Assembly (NCBI RefSeq): GCF_029626265.1
Contig: NZ_JARUBN010000001.1
Coordinates: 1,550,001 to 1,614,000, forward strand
Reading direction: 5' to 3'
DNA from: Micromonospora sp. WMMD1102
Lineage (GTDB): Bacteria; Actinomycetota; Actinomycetes; Mycobacteriales; Micromonosporaceae
Length of the DNA: 64,000 nt
The translations under genes were made by a program, and so were the position numbers. Each line of letters begins with the position of its first letter. The stretch's first letter is position 1. The notes under the pieces are model-generated. The model ran no database searches. It saw only the letters and a list, made by a program, of their open reading frames with translations, and was not told the DNA's origin. Positions 36,561 through 44,564 of the stretch are shown here, piece by piece.

Positions 36561-36606
36561 CCGAGCCGACAGTGGTGGGGGCGGGGCGGCCCTGACACCT
36601 GACAGG

Positions 36607-39600
36607 TCAGCTCGGGGTGCGGATCGAGACCGGGCGGCTGACCTCCGACGTACCGGCCGGGTTGGCGGCCTGGATCCGGTAGTGGTAGACGGTGTCCGGG
36701 GCGAGTCCGGTGTCGGTGAACGAGCGGACCGTGCCCGGCAGCCGGGACGTCACCAGCGCCGAGCTGAAACCGGCGTCGGTGGCCCGGTGCAGCCGGAAAC
36801 TTCCGACCACGCTCGTCAACGGGACCCGCCAGGTCAGCACCAGGCTGCCGCCGCCCGGCCCCGGTGTGCGGTCCAGCGTCACCGTGAGGTCGGTCGGCGT
36901 CGGCGGCACCGCCGGGATCACCACCGTGCAGACGTTCGACCAGGGTGACGAGGCGCCCAGATAGCTGGTACGCACCCGGTAGTAGTAGGTGGTCTCCGGC
37001 GTCACCCGGGTGTCCGGGCAGCTGCCGGTGACCGGGCGGGTGCTGGTGACCAGCCCGCTGCTGAAGGTCGGGTTGGTGGCCCGTTGCAGTTCCACCGTGG
37101 TGGCGAAGGAGCGGTTCACCCAGCCCCGGTTGACCCGCAGCGGTGGCCCGCTCGCCACCGTGGCGACCAGTCCGGTCGGCGCCCGCAGCCACACCTGCGC
37201 GCTCGTGGTGTTGGAGTACCCGGAGTGGGCGACGGCGTTCTCGGCCCGTACCCGGTAGTAGTAGGTGACTCCGGGGACGACCGTCGAGTCGACGTACCGG
37301 TTCTGCTCGGCCGGGACGACGAAGGTGTGCAGGTCCCGGCCGAATCCGGGGTCGACGGCCCGCTGCACCCGGCAGCGGGTGGCTGGCGGCCCCGGCACGG
37401 CGCCGCGCCGGGAGTTGTCCGTCCAGGCCAGGACGATCGCCGGGAGCACGCTCGCCGAGCCGGGTTCCGGCCGGGCGGCGAGACCGGTCGGCGCCGCCGG
37501 GGAGAAGCGCAGCACCAACGGCCGGGCCATCCGGCCCTCGGCGTGGCCGAGCAGTTGCGAGTGCCAGAGGTACTCCCAGCCGAGGTCGTGCCGCCGGTTG
37601 ACCACCACGGCCGGCTCGCCGGTCACCGGGTCGACCTGGGCGTGGCATTCGGACTCGCCGGCCGGACGGGTCGGGTCGGCGAGCCGGACGCTGTCCGGCA
37701 CGGTGAACGGCAGCGCCGGTGGCAGCGTCGGGCGGAGCGCCACCACCGCCGCCTCGAACGGGTGCACCCGGACGGTGTCCCGCCAGCCGAACTCGTTGCG
37801 CTCGGGTGGCCGGACCGTGCCGTCCCGGCCGATCCGGTTCACCAACTGGACGTCGACGTGCTGGAAGTGCACGAACTCGGTCTCCGTGCCGTGGTGCACG
37901 ATCTTCCAGAGCTGGCTGTTGTCGCCGGGGGAGCCGACCGGGGCGGCGGGGTCGGAGGGGAGCAGCACCTCGGTCGGAGGGTCGATCCGGGTCAGCGGGA
38001 CGGTGGTCTGCACCAGCGAGCTGGACTTCGGCAGTTCGGTGCCGAGCAGGGAGGTCCGCCGGCCGTACCCGGTGTCGAACTCGGCCACGATCGCCTTGCG
38101 GTGCAACGGCAGGGTCACCGGCGTGCCGCCGCCGTACGGGACGAAGGTGAGCGAATCGGCCTCGGCCGGGGCGTACCCGTCCGGCGCGGTGGCGGTGCCG
38201 AACGCCACGTCGTACGCCGGCTGCGGCACGATCGGCGGCGGCTGGCTCGCCGCGTACGCCGCCGGGAGCGCGACCCGGAGCCGGTCGGTGTCGAACGGCG
38301 GTGCCGGGGTCCCGACCACCTGGATCTGGAGCAGTGTCCGGGTGTTCGGGCCGTAGCCGGGGCGGGTGCCCGGCGGCCCGCCCGACGGGGTCCGGTCCGG
38401 GGCGCCGGTGTACTGGTCGTTGCGCGGGTCGCAGCCCGGCAGCGGCGCCGGGCAGTCGTTGTAGAGGACCAGGTTCGACCCGGACGGTACGGAGGAGAGG
38501 TCGACGACCACGTCGGCGCGCTCGCCGGGGCCGAGCAGCAGGGCGTGCCCGGTCACCTCGGGCACGGCGCCGTCCTGCCGGTCGTACCGGTAGTCGATCG
38601 GCTGGCTGGGCAGCACCGCGACCGCCGGCAGCAGCCCGCCGCCGGTGCCGAGCTGGATCCAGTCCGGACCTGTCGCGTTCGGGTCCGGCACCCCGCCACA
38701 CCGGCCGTCGGTCGGCCAGCCGGGCGGGAAGTCCGGGTTCGGCCGGGCCGGGACCATCGGCACCTCGCCGGCCCCGCCGTCGAGCAGCGTGCCGTCCGGA
38801 CCCCACATCGGCGCGTTCGAGGCCGCGTAGTAGAGCTGGAGGTTCAGGCTGCGGTCGTTGCAGGCGTTGAGGATCCGGAACCGGTACGCCGCCGGCCGCA
38901 GCCGCAGGTAGGGGTAGGCGGCACCGTTGACCAGCGGGGTGTCGCCGAAGGCGTCCGGCACCGCCGACGGGGTCGGGGTGCCCGGCTGGACCGGCGGCTG
39001 CCACGGCCGGGCCAGCGGGTCGTGGTGCGGGTTCGGTGCCGCCGGGTGGGTGATGCCGGTGAACGGCGGCCAGAACCACGGCCCGTAGTCCCACCGGCCC
39101 ATCGGGTTCGTCCCCGACTCGTTGTACGGGTTCTGGCTCGGCATGTAGACGTGCGGGAACCAGAGGCTCCCCGGGCCGCCCCAGCGGGCCACGTCCCAGG
39201 TCGGGTCCTGGGCGGCGAGCTGGGTCTCGTCCGGTACGAAGGTCCGGTCCTGGAGCACCAGCACGACCTCCTCGGCCGGCAGTACGCCGTCGTCGACCAG
39301 GCGGCGCTGCACCGGGTCGTCCAGCCGGTAGAGGCCGAGCTGTCCGGAGTAGACGGTGAGCCGGGCGATCCCCTCGGACTGGTCATGCCAGCAGAGCAAC
39401 CGCCCGCTCTGCTGGTTGGGGTAGTAGGCGGTACTCGCCCCGGCACCGGGCTCCGGCATGTCCGGCACGGCGGCGAAGCCGGCGCCGCGCGGGTACGACG
39501 TCGGTTCGCCGGCCGGGGTCGTCCACTGGGCCGGGCCGCCGTTGCTGATCCACGGGGTACACCCGCCGTGCAGGTGGACGGCGCAGCGGTTCTGCGGATA

Positions 39601-40257
39601 GTGCTCGGTGCCGCCGAGTGGACCCGTACCGGCGCCCGGCACGGTCGGGTCCACCGGCAGGAAGAGCGTGCCGGCCGGGCCGACCGGCAGCCGGTTGACG
39701 TACTTGACCCGGACCGGGCGGTCCCGCCGGGCCAGGATCAGCGGCCCGAGGTGGTACGGCCGCAGCGGTGGCGCCACCGTGTTGTGCCCGGTGTCGTCGG
39801 TGCCGTTGTTCAGTTGCCGGTAGCCGCGCAGCCGGGTCGGCGGCAGGTCGGGATGCAGTTGCTGCCGGTACTCCTGCACGCCGATCTCGTAGTAGTCGCA
39901 GCCCGGGTAGGTGATGGTGTCCGGCACCGCGACCGGGATCAGGTTGCCCAGTTCGTTCGGGACGTCGCCGGGCCGGGGGAGGGCGGCGACGAACTTGCGG
40001 ATGCCGGTGCCCGGCGCCACCCGCCCGGCGGCGTCGCAGACCGGCAGCGGGCTGTAGGCGAAGTTGGGCACGAACCCGAAGTAGTCCGGCGGGGCGGTCG
40101 GGTCGAGGGTGGCCGCCGGCAGGGCGTCGGCGCTGGTCCGGGCGGCCGGCACCACCGTCGCAGCGGTCCGGCCGGTGCCGGCTTCCGGGCTGTCCCCGCT
40201 CAATCGCCTGGCCTGTCCCGCCCGGACCGCCAGGCTTGCCGCGAACCTCTTGAACAT
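36607..40257 (-). CDS. Multicopper oxidase-like protein with degenerate copper sites and three FN3 domains
   Basis: The 1,216-residue protein follows a family of large bacterial multicopper oxidases almost end to end over residues ~60-960, e.g. NPMGRWDYGPWFWPPFTG and RFRILNACNDRSLNLQLYY. The first copper motif is intact (VHLHGG). The other three are changed: expected HDH reads HDQ (LCWHDQSEGIARLTVY), expected HxxHFH reads ExxHFQ (TEFVHFQHVDVQLVNR) and expected HCHxxxH reads HSQxxxH (YLWHSQLLGHAEGRM). The type-1 Cys and one His are lost, and three of eight trinuclear His. Oxidase activity is therefore unlikely. Three fibronectin-III repeats with YYYRVRAEN/YYYRVRTS/YHYRIQAAN strands end the protein. 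No clear signal peptide is seen. AAAGGGG supports the ATG at 40257. Confidence 0.88.
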   Translation of the reverse strand: MFKRFAASLAVRAGQARRLSGDSPEAGTGRTAATVVPAARTSADALPAATLDPTAPPDYFGFVPNFAYSPLPVCDAAGRVAPGTGIRKFVAALPRPGDVPNELGNLIPVAVPDTITYPGCDYYEIGVQEYRQQLHPDLPPTRLRGYRQLNNGTDDTGHNTVAPPLRPYHLGPLILARRDRPVRVKYVNRLPVGPAGTLFLPVDPTVPGAGTGPLGGTEHYPQNRCAVHLHGGCTPWISNGGPAQWTTPAGEPTSYPRGAGFAAVPDMPEPGAGASTAYYPNQQSGRLLCWHDQSEGIARLTVYSGQLGLYRLDDPVQRRLVDDGVLPAEEVVLVLQDRTFVPDETQLAAQDPTWDVARWGGPGSLWFPHVYMPSQNPYNESGTNPMGRWDYGPWFWPPFTGITHPAAPNPHHDPLARPWQPPVQPGTPTPSAVPDAFGDTPLVNGAAYPYLRLRPAAYRFRILNACNDRSLNLQLYYAASNAPMWGPDGTLLDGGAGEVPMVPARPNPDFPPGWPTDGRCGGVPDPNATGPDWIQLGTGGGLLPAVAVLPSQPIDYRYDRQDGAVPEVTGHALLLGPGERADVVVDLSSVPSGSNLVLYNDCPAPLPGCDPRNDQYTGAPDRTPSGGPPGTRPGYGPNTRTLLQIQVVGTPAPPFDTDRLRVALPAAYAASQPPPIVPQPAYDVAFGTATAPDGYAPAEADSLTFVPYGGGTPVTLPLHRKAIVAEFDTGYGRRTSLLGTELPKSSSLVQTTVPLTRIDPPTEVLLPSDPAAPVGSPGDNSQLWKIVHHGTETEFVHFQHVDVQLVNRIGRDGTVRPPERNEFGWRDTVRVHPFEAAVVALRPTLPPALPFTVPDSVRLADPTRPAGESECHAQVDPVTGEPAVVVNRRHDLGWEYLWHSQLLGHAEGRMARPLVLRFSPAAPTGLAARPEPGSASVLPAIVLAWTDNSRRGAVPGPPATRCRVQRAVDPGFGRDLHTFVVPAEQNRYVDSTVVPGVTYYYRVRAENAVAHSGYSNTTSAQVWLRAPTGLVATVASGPPLRVNRGWVNRSFATTVELQRATNPTFSSGLVTSTRPVTGSCPDTRVTPETTYYYRVRTSYLGASSPWSNVCTVVIPAVPPTPTDLTVTLDRTPGPGGGSLVLTWRVPLTSVVGSFRLHRATDAGFSSALVTSRLPGTVRSFTDTGLAPDTVYHYRIQAANPAGTSEVSRPVSIRTPS

Positions 40258-40454
40258 GACCGCACCCCTTTCCGGGAAGATCAGCTCGACCGGATCGCTC
40301 CGTCCGCCAGCGCCACGGGAACCCGGAGGAGTTCTGCCCGACCGGCCCGCTGGGCTGCTGACGATCCGTAAGCAGTCAACCGCGTACGGCCAGTGTTGGA
40401 TACGGTCGCCAGGCAGCTGAAAACCTTCTGGTTCCGGCCGGGATCGAGCGGTCC

Positions 40455-41285
40455 TCAGCGGGCGGGCCGGCCGGGGCCGGAGCCCGCGCGGTGCCCCGGC
40501 TCGGGCTGGCAGATCGGGCACCAGTAGGTGACCCGTTCACCCTGGTCCCCTTTCCGGATCGTCGCGCCACACCGGCGGCACGGCTCGGCCCGGCGGCCGT
40601 AGACGTAACTGGTCCGGCCCCGGTGCAGCGAGCCGGTGGTGTTCTGCGTCCACCGACCCCGGTTCGCCATCAGCAGCCGGTGCGCCAGCGCCACCATGCC
40701 GGGCAGGTCGGGGACCTCCCGGACCGGCGTCCACGGCGAGACGCCGCGCAGGAACAGCAGCTCGGACTTGTAGAGGTTGCCGATCCCGGCCAGGTTGGTC
40801 TGGTCGAGCAGTGCCTCGGCGATGCTCCGGGACGGCTGGGCGGCGAGCCGGCGTACCGCCTCGGCCGGGTCCCAGTCCGGGCCGAGCAGGTCCGGTCCGA
40901 GGTGCCCGACCAGCGAGGTCTCGTCGGCGGTCGGCAGCAGGGCCAGCTCGTGCAGGTGGTAGCCGACGGCCACCGCCGCGGCGCTGCGGAGTACCACCCG
41001 GATGGTGTGTGCGGGGCGGGCCGCCCAGCGCTCCCCCGGGGCGTACGCCCGCCAGGCGCCGTCCATCCGCAGGTGCGAGTGCAGGGTGAGCCGTGCCCCG
41101 TCGTCCGGGGTCAGCAGCCGCAGCAGCAGGTGCTTGCCCCGGGCGGCGGACTCCAGCACGGTGGCCCCGGCCAGGTCGGCGGTGGCGAGCTGCGGTACCC
41201 GGAAGTCGCTGGCGGTCAGCCGGTCACCGGCCAGGGCGCGGTGCAGCGCGCGGGCGGTGTTCCACACGGTGTCGCCTTCGGGCAC
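40455..41285 (-). CDS. Fpg/Nei family DNA glycosylase (endonuclease VIII, Nei2-like)
   Basis: The 276-residue base-excision enzyme removes oxidised pyrimidines and nicks abasic sites. It starts (GTG)PEGDTVWNTARALHRAL, where Pro2 and Glu3 are the catalytic residues after Met removal. ESAARGKHLLLRL carries the conserved Lys, and DQTNLAGIGNLYKSELLFL is the H2TH region. The zinc finger is CRRCG...YWCPIC near the C-terminus. GRTSYVYGRRAEPC matches mycobacterial Nei2. In mycobacteria nei2 is next to lhr; here lhr is 20 kb away. It lies between the GH54 and MCO-like genes, with gaps of 187 and 197 bases. Confidence 0.93.
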   Translation of the reverse strand: MPEGDTVWNTARALHRALAGDRLTASDFRVPQLATADLAGATVLESAARGKHLLLRLLTPDDGARLTLHSHLRMDGAWRAYAPGERWAARPAHTIRVVLRSAAAVAVGYHLHELALLPTADETSLVGHLGPDLLGPDWDPAEAVRRLAAQPSRSIAEALLDQTNLAGIGNLYKSELLFLRGVSPWTPVREVPDLPGMVALAHRLLMANRGRWTQNTTGSLHRGRTSYVYGRRAEPCRRCGATIRKGDQGERVTYWCPICQPEPGHRAGSGPGRPAR

Positions 41286-41472
41286 CCGTCCATCCTCCTC
41301 CGGCGACACCGCTGGAAGCGGCGTACGCGCCGACGGGTGGCCCGCCCGCCCCGGGCCTGGCCGGGGCCGGGGCCGGCGGAGTTTCCTCGACAGCGGTGGC
41401 CGGCGCCGCCCTGCTTCGGGACGGAACGCCGGCCACCGGTTGCGGGGATGGTCGGGGTGGTAGCGGGACCGC

Positions 41473-43014
41473 CTAGCGGTAGTTGGCGGCGATGATGTTG
41501 GCGTGCACGGCGTTCTCGGTGGCGTCGGAGGGGTAGCCGGCGACCATCGCACCCTCGTAGAAGGTGCCGGCGCTGAGGTTCGCCCCGCCGTCGGGCTTGC
41601 AGCAGTCGCCGCCGCTGCCCAGGATGATCGCGCCCTGCTTCTTCATCGGGCTGTATCCCGGCGGCAGCGCCCCGTCGTAGAGCGTGTAGAGGCTGCCGGA
41701 CTGGGCGTTGCTGCCCTTGATGGCGAAGCGTGTGGTGCCGTTGTTCTTCAGGGTGGCGGTGACGAACTTGTGCGGGAAGGCCCGCTGGTTCGGGTTCCAG
41801 GATTGGCTGCCGCCGGGGAAGAGGCCCCACTCCAGGTCCGCCTGCACCCACGGCCCCGTCCCGGAGCAGCCGCCGAACCAGCACTGGGTACTGAAGTTGA
41901 TCGCGTCCATCGCCCCGGCCGCGTCCGCCTTGCGGGTCGTCTCGCTGTTGCCGTAGTCGAAGCAGCAGCCGTTGTTGACGTGCGTGCCGCTGGTCACCAT
42001 GTACATGCCCTCGGGTGCGGCACCGGTCGGCACGCCGGTGAGGTGACCGTCGCGCCAGTAGCTGTTGCCCGGATTGATGTACAACGAGTACGCCTTGCCG
42101 CCGCCGATGCTCAACGACTCGGAGGTGGCGATCGCGGGCCGGCTCTGCGGCGAGCCGGGTACGACGGTGGAGCCCTGGTACCACAGGTCGTTGCCCCGGC
42201 CGGACTGGTCGTAGACCACGGTGATCACACACTGTGTGCCGGCGCAGAACGAGTCCTGCGTCGCCGCGTTGGCCGTGCCGCCGGTGGTCAGCAGGCCGAT
42301 GTCCCGGGTGGTGTTGTCGGACGAGCGCCGCACCTGGTAGAGGTTCCCCCGGTAGGTCGCGTACAGCGCCCGGGTGGTGCTGTGCGCCGCCACGCATGGC
42401 GTACCACCGGCCGCGTAGATGTCACACGGCAGGGAGCCGGCTGGTGGCGGGGTAACGGTCGGCGTGGGGGTCGGCGGCGTCGACGGTGAGCTCCACTGCT
42501 GGTTGGTGGCGCCGTGGCAGGACCAGAGGATGAGCTTGGTGCCGTTGCCCGTGGCGGCCCCGTTCGCGTCCAGGCAGAGTCCGGACTGGGCGCTGGTGAT
42601 CGTGCCGTTGCTGTTGACGTTCCACTGCTGGTTGGCGTTGCCGTGGCAGTCCCAGATGATCACCTGGGTGCCGTTGCCGGTGCCGCCACCGCTGGCGTCC
42701 AGGCACTTGTTGCCGTACACCGTCAACTGCCGGTTGGAGCTGTAGGTCCAGGTCTGGTTGGTGGCGCCGGTGCAGTCCCACAGCTGTGTCTGGGTGCCGT
42801 TGGTGGTGCTGGAGTTCGGCACCTCCATGCACCGGCCGGACGCGACACCGGTGATCGGTGCGCTCTGGCCCGGGACGATGGCCGCGGCCGGGGACGGGCC
42901 CGGCGCCGCGACGGCGACGTGTACCTGGGTGGCCAGGACGGAGCCACCGACCATGCTGAGCGCTAACGCGCCGATCGCCGCCAGCCGTCCGCGGCGGAGG
43001 TTCAAGACGTTCAT
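41473..43014 (-). CDS. Secreted GH54 alpha-L-arabinofuranosidase with ricin-type lectin domain
   Basis: The 513-residue secreted enzyme releases arabinose from plant polysaccharides. The signal peptide (LAAIGALALSMVGGSVLA) is followed by a ricin-B/CBM13 domain (residues ~45-175) with three QxW-type repeats (TNQTWTYSS, ANQQWNVNS, TNQQWSSPS). A Pro/Thr linker and the catalytic domain follow. HVNNGCCFDYGNSET carries the Glu matching the nucleophile of the fungal enzyme, and WVQADLEWGLFPGG the Asp matching its acid/base; both come from family memory. The usual C-terminal CBM42 is absent. GAGGAAC supports the ATG at 43014. Confidence 0.92.
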   Translation of the reverse strand: MNVLNLRRGRLAAIGALALSMVGGSVLATQVHVAVAAPGPSPAAAIVPGQSAPITGVASGRCMEVPNSSTTNGTQTQLWDCTGATNQTWTYSSNRQLTVYGNKCLDASGGGTGNGTQVIIWDCHGNANQQWNVNSNGTITSAQSGLCLDANGAATGNGTKLILWSCHGATNQQWSSPSTPPTPTPTVTPPPAGSLPCDIYAAGGTPCVAAHSTTRALYATYRGNLYQVRRSSDNTTRDIGLLTTGGTANAATQDSFCAGTQCVITVVYDQSGRGNDLWYQGSTVVPGSPQSRPAIATSESLSIGGGKAYSLYINPGNSYWRDGHLTGVPTGAAPEGMYMVTSGTHVNNGCCFDYGNSETTRKADAAGAMDAINFSTQCWFGGCSGTGPWVQADLEWGLFPGGSQSWNPNQRAFPHKFVTATLKNNGTTRFAIKGSNAQSGSLYTLYDGALPPGYSPMKKQGAIILGSGGDCCKPDGGANLSAGTFYEGAMVAGYPSDATENAVHANIIAANYR

Positions 43015-43059
43015 GCTGGTTCCTCGGTGTGGTAGGAGCCCGGCGAGCACCGCGCCGAA

Positions 43060-43065
43060 ATCATA
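43060..43065 (-). promoter_or_regulatory. -10 box of the GH54 gene
   Basis: On the minus strand TATGAT lies 46 bases before the GH54 start, in an unusually AT-rich stretch (43055-43105). No good -35 is seen at normal spacing, so an activator may be required. The rest of the 287-base gap to the CPCC gene shows nothing else. Confidence 0.4.
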
Positions 43066-43301
43066 GAACAACTTGAACGTAATTGGTATGACGTCTTATC
43101 GGAGGCACGCTGAAGCCGTGCCGGCGGCATCTGGGCCGGGAAGAGGGAATCTGCCGCGATCATGGACCCGAAGCGGCCCTTCAGGGTGGTGCCGACCGGC
43201 ACACCGCGCCGGGCACCGCGCCCGAAACGTCTGATGATCCTGCCCGTCGGGTGGACGGCGAGGTGGACGCCAGCGGCCCGCCTAGCGCCGTCCACCCAGG
43301 A

Positions 43302-43688
43302 TCAGGGCAACTCCTCGGGACGGGCCGGACGCACGGCGTCCTGGTAACGCGGGTGGCTCGCGCCGTAGATGGCGTAGTTGAGCCGGGCGTCGGACAGGCT
43401 CAGGTCACCGTTGGGGCCGCCCCGGGCGGTGCCGGCATTCTGGTCGGTGGAACCGTCGTCGGTCCAGAAGCAGACTGGGCAGGTGCCCCCGCCGGTCCGG
43501 TGCGCGCAGCACGGGCAGGAGGCGACATCGATCGAGTGTTTCCCCACGCGGGTAAGCATTTCACAGCGCCCCGGCACGGGCACAGTAGACGGTTCTGCCA
43601 TCCTCCGTCGTCCCGCCGGCCTGCGTTGCCGGGCCGCAAGCGTCGGGCCGGGAGCGCAGGGCAGGAGCGTCGGGCCGGGAGCGGTCAT
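43302..43688 (-). CDS. CPCC family cysteine-rich protein
   Basis: The conserved core (residues ~50-128) reads SCPCCAHRTGGGTCPVCFWTDDGS, then GGPNGDLSLSDARLNYAIYGASHPRYQDAVR. This is the CPCC domain, with two CxxC pairs likely to bind zinc; its function is unknown. The ATG at 43688 overlaps the upstream SAM-hydrolase stop (ATGA) and gives 128 residues with an Arg/Pro-rich leader containing a duplicated PGPTL. ATGs at 43601 and 43559 give shorter, more family-like proteins. The core is certain, the start is not. Confidence 0.75.
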   Translation of the reverse strand: MTAPGPTLLPCAPGPTLAARQRRPAGRRRMAEPSTVPVPGRCEMLTRVGKHSIDVASCPCCAHRTGGGTCPVCFWTDDGSTDQNAGTARGGPNGDLSLSDARLNYAIYGASHPRYQDAVRPARPEELP

Positions 43689-44461
43689 TCCAGGCGGAGT
43701 ACGTCGCCCGGGGTGACGCCGAGCAGGGCGTCCGCCCGGCCGCCGTTGACCGCGACCGCCAGCCGGTCTGCCGAGTCGGCGAACACGACGAGGTCGCCGG
43801 GCGGGGCGTCGCCGAAGGTACCGCCCCGGACCGCCCGGCGTTCGCCGATCCGGATCACCGGACCGAGCCGCCGCAGCGCGGACCCGGGGGCGGCGAGCTG
43901 CACGTTGCCGAAGTGGTCGACCGTCAGCACCTCGGCCTCCAGCCAGCCGGCACCCGCCACGAAGACCGGCTCGGGAAGGCGCACCAGGGTCGCCGGGTCG
44001 AACGCCGGACCGGCCTCGGTCAGCGCGGCGCCGAGCGCGAACCGGGCGGCGGCCGGGGCGAAGACGTCCCGGCCGTGGAAGGTACGGGACGGCTCGGGAA
44101 ACCACTCCGGACTGGTCAGCTCCACCGCCGCGACGATCCCGCCGAGCACCTCCGCGGCCCGGGGCAGCAGTCCGTTGTCCGGCCCGACGAGCACGCCGCC
44201 GGGCGTACCCAGGGCGACGCCCCGGCGCGCGGTACCCACGCCCGGGTCGACCACCGCCACGTGCACGGCCGGCGGCAGGTGTCCGACGGTCTGGGCCAGT
44301 ACCGTGGCGCCCCGGGCGACGTCTCCGGGCGGGATCAGATGGCTGACGTCGATCACCCGGACGGCGGGGGCGATCCGGGCGACCACCCCGTGGCAGGCGG
44401 CCACGAACCCGTCGGAGAGACCGTAGTCGGTGGTCAGGCTGAGCCATGGGTAACCGGGCAC
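43685..44461 (-). CDS. S-adenosyl-L-methionine hydrolase (DUF62 / SAM hydroxide adenosyltransferase)
   Basis: The 258-residue enzyme belongs to the fold that includes fluorinase and chlorinase, but most members hydrolyse S-adenosylmethionine to adenosine and methionine. It begins (GTG)PGYPWLSLTTDYGLSDGFV. The Asp-Arg-His set of hydrolases is visible: VVDPGVGTARRGVAL and FHGRDVFAP. DHFGNVQLAA and the small C-terminal barrel follow. The triad favours hydrolase over halogenase. Its last four bases form ATGA with the CPCC start, so the two are likely co-translated. Confidence 0.9.
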   Translation of the reverse strand: MPGYPWLSLTTDYGLSDGFVAACHGVVARIAPAVRVIDVSHLIPPGDVARGATVLAQTVGHLPPAVHVAVVDPGVGTARRGVALGTPGGVLVGPDNGLLPRAAEVLGGIVAAVELTSPEWFPEPSRTFHGRDVFAPAAARFALGAALTEAGPAFDPATLVRLPEPVFVAGAGWLEAEVLTVDHFGNVQLAAPGSALRRLGPVIRIGERRAVRGGTFGDAPPGDLVVFADSADRLAVAVNGGRADALLGVTPGDVLRLE

Positions 44462-44564
44462 AGCCGTAAAGGGTAGCCCGGCGCGGCGCCCGGACCAGCT
44501 CAGGCCGGCGCAGACGGTTCGACCGAGCCGGGGAAGTCGGGCTGCGCGGCCGGGAGCGCCCGGG

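Noticed and set aside
37084..40371. Open frame of 1,095 codons on the plus strand over the multicopper oxidase-like gene
   Set aside because: It is antisense to a protein with clear family blocks and FN3 repeats; the plus-strand translation is Arg/Gly/Val-rich with no recognisable domain.
41286..41472. Possible gene or RNA between the Nei and GH54 genes
   Set aside because: No convincing start, ribosome site, hairpin or conserved motif was seen in this 187-base gap.
43685..44461. Fluorinase or chlorinase assignment for the DUF62 protein
   Set aside because: The Asp-Arg-His set typical of SAM hydrolases is present and no halometabolite genes are nearby, so a hydrolase is the safer call.
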